DNA from: Gnetum montanum
Lineage: Eukaryota > Streptophyta > Gnetopsida > Gnetales > Gnetaceae
Length of the DNA: 64,000 bases
Reading direction: 5' to 3'
Assembly: GCA_015680685.1 (NCBI GenBank)
Contig: MNCI01025089.1
Location: 740,543-804,542, forward strand
This document shows positions 57,870-64,000 of this stretch, in pieces. The translations under genes and the position numbers were made by a program. Numbering within the stretch: position 1 is the stretch's first letter; the number at the start of each line of letters is the position of its first letter. A model generated the notes under the pieces. That model did no database searches. It was not told the origin of the DNA and was given only the letters and a program-made list of their open reading frames with translations.

Positions 57870-58717
57870 TGATGAGTGACGAGGTATCCGAATTCCCAAC
57901 CATATGAATCACTAAGGAATTTACACATGATCTAGTCAAATTCTATGGACCTATATTTCTCTAGTGCACTAGTTCTTCTAGGAAGTGAAATGGACATTGA
58001 GAACATTTGCTATCTTGCCAACTACACTTGTGAAGCTCAAGGATATGATTTAAGTGTAATTGAGGTACATGATTTATATCATTTTATGCTTTATAAGTTT
58101 AATCTCCTACAACAATGAAAGTTAGAGTAATTTAATATCTAATTCATTCACTACCTAGCTAGACTAACATAAGTACCCATCCCACTTTTCTAGACACATA
58201 TTGAACACATATTGCATTGCTGGGCTACCAAACATTAAACGTTGTTGGATTACCAAACACTATATGTATGCTCAAAGTGGTCATGCTTGTGTTCATTAAC
58301 AACTAGAAATTAATTGCTTAATTTAAATTCATTAAAGTAAAGTGTATTAAAGAAAACATTAATCTATTCTCAGTGCTACAAGGATTATCAAAAGGGTTCA
58401 TTTTTATTCTTGTCACATTGCTATGCTTAAGTACATCAGTGCTTGAACAAAGATTCATACACACTCAAACTCCTACTATGGGTACATAAAAAATATTCTA
58501 AGTCTAGAGCAAACAAACTATAAGAGCTTTGCTACTCTATGCAAAAACAATGAAAACACTATCTAAAAATCATGAGCCTAAGTGCTATATTTATAGATTG
58601 GTGTATACCCACAATATCAGATATTCAACATTGCGTCTTGGGCTCTGACATTGAGTATCCAATGTCATGACTTCGATATCAATTATCTAATATCGGAGCA
58701 TGTTAGAACATGACTCA
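57870..58717 (-). repeat. LTR of Gypsy I (848 bp), 5' type
   Basis: Minus sense begins TGAGTCATG near 58717 and ends CGTCACTCATCA at 57870. TATA box at 58595-58588 followed by TAGCACTTAGGCTCATG, matching C's TAGCACTTGGATGCAT. U3 carries GATATCGAAG and CAATGTTGAATATCTGATATTG motifs, as in C. No partner LTR was found in the window, so it is an isolated 5' LTR with a short leader. Confidence 0.82.
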
Positions 58718-58779
58718 TTAGTGTTTAAGGTAGATTGATCAATGATAAAGTTGGTTTATGTTCTATCTGTTGGTTCATC

Positions 58780-60240
58780 TATTGGTCCAACATGTATGGT
58801 CTAGATCTTCAATGTATGGACATTGTTAGGTTAAACTTCAACTTGTATGAGTTTCCTTTCTAGCTTGTGGATAGGTTACGCTAGGTTTTAAGGCTTGTGA
58901 AACCCACTAGTATAGCTTGTGACTACTCTAGGCTGGGCTTTCAACATATGGGATTCAACTTACAAATTTTTGAGCTTGTTTGATCTTGATGATTCTTGTT
59001 CTTTGGTTTATTTGTTCTTTCACATGTTGCCCAGTGTGTGAAGCTTGGGGTATTAATGTGTGAAGCTCATGAACTATTTTATACAAACTTTCAACCATTT
59101 TTCTTAGCTTTTTCTAGCTTCTACAATGGTGCCTAGGCCTTCAAGAAGAATATTGGCTTTTTGAAGATTTTTTATACAAAATATGAGTTTTCTTTATAGT
59201 TTTTAAGCTTGTTCCTACCTCACATTTTTGCTTACATGTTAACATCTAGGTTTCTAGCATGTAGGATCTTGGATGCTAGTTTATGAAGGTTTTTAACTTA
59301 AAGTTTGACATCTGGTAGCTCTCATGTCAGCATGTTAAGTTTGGTGGATTGTATGATAGTTTTGGAGCTATTTTGTGCATGGAAAAAGCTTGTTTATGCC
59401 TCAAATATTGGTCATCATGTTAACCAACATGTGAGGAGCATGGTTTCAATGTGTAGAATAAAAATGTTAATTTGCTAAGATCTTTTGACTTAGTTTTTAA
59501 CTCTTCCTAGCCCTCTTATCAACACCTAGGCCTTAGGAATGAAATTTGCAAATTTTTAGATTGTTTTGAGCTAGGAAAAAACAAGATTCTTGAATGTCCA
59601 CAAATTGCCCCACATGTTGGCCAATGTGTGGGATTTCTATGTCCAACGTGTAGAGCCAAATCTCAAATTTTCTAGCTTGAAAAAGAGAAAATTTTAGTGT
59701 ACATTATATTTTAGGTCTTTTAGGCTTCAATGATCAAATTTTAAGCACATTAAGACTTCTCAGAGAAACTCTTCAAAACTACACACAATGCCCCACACAT
59801 TGGCTAAAGTGTTGAACTAGTGTTCCGAATGTGAAAAAAAAGATTGATTGATTTTAATCTTTTTTGACTTGGCTTTAGAGATATAAAACCACCAATGTCA
59901 ATTCCTAGGGTTTCAGATGGAGATCTATAATTCTTGGGGTCTTTTGAAGTTATAGAAGAGCTTTTTCGAGCCCACACATTATCCTACATGTTGGCTAACA
60001 TGTGGAATTTCTTCACCGAATGTGTGAAATGAATTTCATGTTTTTAATGGCTATTTAAACTTTTTTTAGTGTCCAAAAGCTCTAGTAATAATGTTTTAGA
60101 GATTTTGAGTTCTATTGATCATCCATACCCAAGTTTGAAGTGTGAAAATCAAGCTCAAAATATTATTGAAGCCTCATACATTGCTCCAAATATTACCTAA
60201 TTTGTGTATCTTAATCCTTAACATTTTGGAATTTTTGAAT
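58780..60240. repeat. Degenerate tandem array, period about 190 bp
   Basis: The landmark CCCCACATGTTGGCCAATGTG and its variants recurs near 59005, 59225, 59415, 59607, 59790, 59975 and 60175, each followed 25-35 bp later by an AATGTGTAGA- or GAATGTGTGAA-like piece. Spacings are about 185-220 bp. Each landmark is a near-palindrome. No coding is present. Confidence 0.7.
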
Positions 60241-63089
60241 GCTTTTTCCCAAGTCTCATGAGGCCCACATCCATTACAAATTATCCAAAATCCAACGTTG
60301 AAGCTAGAAAGTTGAAGATTTTGCCTAAAAACCACCATACCAAGCTAATTCTAATTTGTGCAACTAAGCTCAATGTGTAGAGGGTTCTTGTTTTGGCTTC
60401 AAGGATTTCAAGATTAGTATCTAGGATTCCAGGTGAAGTTTTGAACACAAAACTATAGCACTGGAGCTCACCTCTCATTTGAATTTCTAAGGGCAGTGCA
60501 GAAGAATTGAAATTATTATAAAAAACCATGATTGGCATAAACTCCCAGCAACTTTGGCTTCTACCTATCTCTGACAATAGCATTATGGTAGGAGAACCAA
60601 GGATTTGGGCTTTTCTCTACAACAAGACTCTTCAATCTTACTCATCATGGTGAAGAAAATCAAAATGACAAGCTAAAACCTAGTTCTATATGAGGTAGTA
60701 GAGGTTATGTGCATCATTTCTAGGCTTCCAAATCCTTCTATAGGTGAAGGATCAAATACCCATCTACCACCATTTCTTTTTAAATTTTCACCAATTTGTG
60801 AAAATGTTTTCCCACATCTAGGCTATTTTAGGTTAATTTTTTTCAATTACATTGAATTAAAGATCTAGGCCTATAGATTGTAAAAAAATCATAATTTGGA
60901 TATTTATTAATGCATTGAGAAAGATTTGAATTTTTTTCATACCTTTGTTGAACGTCTTTTTCCTAGTTTGGTTAATTTTTACCATAACTTTGACATTTTT
61001 CTTAGACCACATATGCTAAAATCCTTCAATTTTAATCATGTAGATCTATCATACTAGGACTTCTATCTATAATCAAGATGGAATCACATTTTTTCAAATT
61101 TTTAAGAATTTTTATGGCTTTTTCTAAAGCCCATTTTAAACATTTTTACCTATTGTTGCAAAATTTCACAATTCCCCTATGAGAAAATTAGTACTATTTG
61201 GGATTTTTTGTGGTCTTGTGGTCAGCATTCAAAGTGGCTAGGGATGCTGGAAATAGTGTAGAAGGGTTTTACTTGAAGTTTATAATTTTAAAAATTCTTT
61301 ATGAATTTTTCCCAAGTTTTTACTGCAAACATTTTATTGCAAACTAGAATTCTTGGTCAAATTTTAGGTTGAAAACTTGCATATTTTTTAAAGAAACCAT
61401 ACTTTTTATAGAATCCACTATATTTTTGATGGCCTTTGTACATCAAACTTACCACAAATGGAAATATATGTTGGAATTAATGGCCTACCACACTTGCAAA
61501 TCAAACCAATCTATCAGCAATCATGGTAGTAAGTTTGCAACAAGTTGCACACCAATAGCCTATTTAAATCAAATTTGAATACATTTGAAAGAATCTTTGG
61601 CAAATTGGCAATCAACTGAGCATTGGAGACTCTCAAAATGATTGAGTAGTAGCAAAAATTCATGCAAACTATTCACCATTTGTTTAATGAATGCAATAGG
61701 TATAAGTCCAAGAACCAATGAGGAGTTTCAAAAATTGAAGCTTAGAAGCACTTTGTTCATGCAACTAACTATAGAACATAACCTGCCAATTTTACCAAAC
61801 TTTAACCATCATTTGAGCAACTCTTTATGTACTTTGGCCTATATTTGTACATATTTGAACTTTATTTTATGAACAATTCTATTATTTTAATAAAATTTTA
61901 TAGTTCATTTATTTGTTAAAGTTCATCATTTTAACATTACAATTTTATTTTGTGCATTTTCTCTAGTTTTATATCTACAAATTTTTTAAAATTTATTCAC
62001 ATTCAATTACATTTTCTAAGTTCTTGGGTGATTAAAAAGACCATCCAAGGTGCCATGGATCCTCTTTCTTGGAGACCTTTGGGATCCAAGGTTAAATTAT
62101 TTGACCTAGAATTTCAATTTTTTAGCACTAAATTTTTTAGACATTATAATTTCTAGTGCTAGAAGGAGGACCTCTACCCAAGTTCTTTGACTGATCTAAC
62201 CTACCCTTTTCAAAGCTAATTGTTAGAAATATAAACTTTTAAAATAAATTTTCAAAATTTTCTAGGAAAACCAACACTACCACTCATTCTCTTTTCATTC
62301 ATACCCAATGTATTAATTTTAGCTAGTTTGGATGTTTGTAGAAATTTCAGAATAGTTACTAGACTTGTCAAAACAAGCATATCTTTTAGTGCAACTAGCA
62401 AAAATTTATTTTTTGTAACTTGATCTTTGGCCTTTCCAAAGGCCATAAAATATTTCCACCACCTACTTCCTACTATAAAATTCTTCCATCATACTTCTTG
62501 GAAAAAGCTCAACATATTTTCAATCACAAAGCTAGTGTACTTTCCCCAAGATACCTAGTGTATCTTTGGGTAAATTACTATATTTCTTATTACCACACCA
62601 ATACCTGTAGTTTTTCTATAAGGAGAAACATACCAGCATACTTTTAAACAAGGAAAACCAAACTCACCTTTTCTATTATCAACATATCTCTTATTGGAAA
62701 CCCAACGTATCTTTCTGATTCAAAGTCAAAACCATATATTTCCTCCAAACACTAACATAGCTTTTTCACTGTAGTTTGTGTGGAGTAGATACACTACCAT
62801 CAAAACCAAAAACTAAAGCAACACCAAACAACCTTCAACATTATTTAACATTGATTTTTGCCAAAACTAGTTGTAGTGAAAGCCTCTATTTCTACTTTGC
62901 GAGACTTAAAATTTTTAAAATTTATTAATTTTGAGTTTTACCAATGTAGTGCACAACATTTTCACTGTTACTTTCACTACACCTATAATTTCAATTTCAA
63001 CTATTTTTATAGTCAAAACCATTCATACATTAAAAAACTCCACTTGTTGGAATTCTTAATTAAAAAAATTTAAATAACTTGATAATGTC
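60241..63089. other. AT-rich, no gene recognised
   Basis: Plus ORFs at 61369-61578, 61642-61872, 61950-62156, 62420-62647 and 62858-63073 have biased but unrecognised composition and no known motif. I see no RNA gene, LTR terminus or repeat here. Confidence 0.4.
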
Positions 63090-64000
63090 TTTCAGCAACT
63101 CAATAGTGCTACCCATTAACATGATCGATATGGCTCCTAACCAAGATGTAGTACATATATATGATACAAAGGATCCAATTGTGGCTGAGCATAGGCAATT
63201 ACTTAGGTGAAGTGACCAAAGCCTAGATTTTGCTGTAATAAATGAATAATACTATAACTTCATTTATACCAAAATACAAGCTTGCCTACTCATCCCATGT
63301 GTGGAAGCTTAAATGTGAGTTTGAGTTGATCCAACAAAATGGGAAGAAGTACATCCCTTTCCCCTATGAAAAAATATCACTAAATGATATCAATACAGGC
63401 ATATTATCCTAACTAATTGAGATGGATGAGCAAAGTGAGGAGGCTAACTCATAAAGCCATCATGAAGAGCCAAATGAATTTAAGATTTAACCAAAACTTA
63501 ATAACTTCATAGATAGCCTTTTTCAATAATTAGGTCCCCAAGCCATTGTACCTAGTTCCATCTCTCTTGCATCTTCTTTGGGGTAGGTTTTTCAACCCTC
63601 TTCTCCTCTTTCTTACCCTACTATGTTTGTGTCAACATCAATCATAGCCATCCACCAGGCACAACCCATGTCTTAATTAGCCTCCATTTTCTCCTCCATG
63701 TCTTTTCCCACATAGCCTTGATCTGCATGGTGATCACTTGTGGTATTCACCATGGCTCATCCATTTTTCATTCCAATGGGCCCTATAATAAGATCTCAAA
63801 TGATCCAAGCTTTTCATACATCCTTTTCTCTGTTTGGCACATAGATACCAACACAAACCTCATTCTCGTTATTTAGATCCTCTACAACAATGATAACTCA
63901 ACCTTTACCATCTCTACCATTGCTTATCACAAGGCCACAAGCCTTCCAACTTACACCATAACTTTATCTAGAAAGTCTACAACTTTCTAGAATGCCTTAA
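63090..64000 (+). pseudogene. Possible retroelement gag remnant
   Basis: Plus text MIDMAPNQDVVHIYDTKDPI starts near 63120. Another frame gives KCEFELIQQNGKKYIPFPYE with KISLNDINTG near 63314-63400. Later a P/S/Q-rich part includes MAHPFFIPMGPIIRSQMIQA near 63750. The build (acidic start, helical middle, P/Q-rich tail, many stops) resembles a decayed gag of a Gypsy element, but no defining motif was found and the window ends here. Confidence 0.3.

Overview
The window looks like repeat-filled nuclear DNA of a seed plant, most likely a gymnosperm such as a conifer. It is AT-rich, has one broken plant-type DUF247 gene, and is otherwise stacked with old, heavily mutated LTR retrotransposons and one Helitron. 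The lineage is inferred from texture and element types, not proven. No intact gene, tRNA, rRNA or bacterial feature is supported. Almost every long ORF is a fragment of a decayed transposon protein or a shadow of one. Elements are named A to I here for reference only.

Layout. Position 700-4400 (minus) is a Helitron remnant with readable Rep motifs, followed by two tandem-repeat blocks (4490-5045). Positions 5640-10166 hold two copies (B, A; minus strand) of one Ty1/Copia family joined LTR to LTR. A is cut at 10167 by a TRIM-like tandem array (three LTRs, two tiny interiors; 10167-10902 and 24560-25231). That array is split by Gypsy element C (10903-24554, with a near-perfect target duplication). 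C is split in turn by minus-strand Gypsy D (about 12125-19930). A second Copia element E (about 26200-26885 and 39098-41740) is split by Gypsy F (26886-39097), and F's 3' LTR carries a 2.9-kb unidentified insert.

Positions 41875-42161 are an assembly gap. Positions 42771-44645 hold the only recognisable host-type gene, a frameshifted DUF247 gene in a visibly CpG-richer island. A Tat-like Gypsy remnant H (46304-47187, resuming at 54172) is split by Gypsy G (47188-54171). H is followed by two degenerate tandem arrays (54538-55505 and 56640-57300), the second built of hairpin-forming units. A minus-strand Gypsy 5' LTR plus leader (I; 57700-58717), a roughly 190-bp period array (58780-60240), AT-rich sequence and a possible gag remnant finish the window.

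How they relate. C, D, F, G and I share one LTR terminus style (TGATG...CTCATCA), mostly a TTGGYRCCGTTG-like primer site, and, where coding is present, the same gag-protease layout; they are one Gypsy superfamily group. D and F kept the whole gag-PR-RT-RH-INT order. C and G lost the RT-INT block but kept LTRs, primer sites and gag-PR, so they look like non-autonomous derivatives that could have depended on D/F-like partners. No previously undescribed functional system could be demonstrated. The best leads are the hairpin satellite, the palindrome-rich LTR promoters, the tandem TRIM array and the 2-LTR junction.
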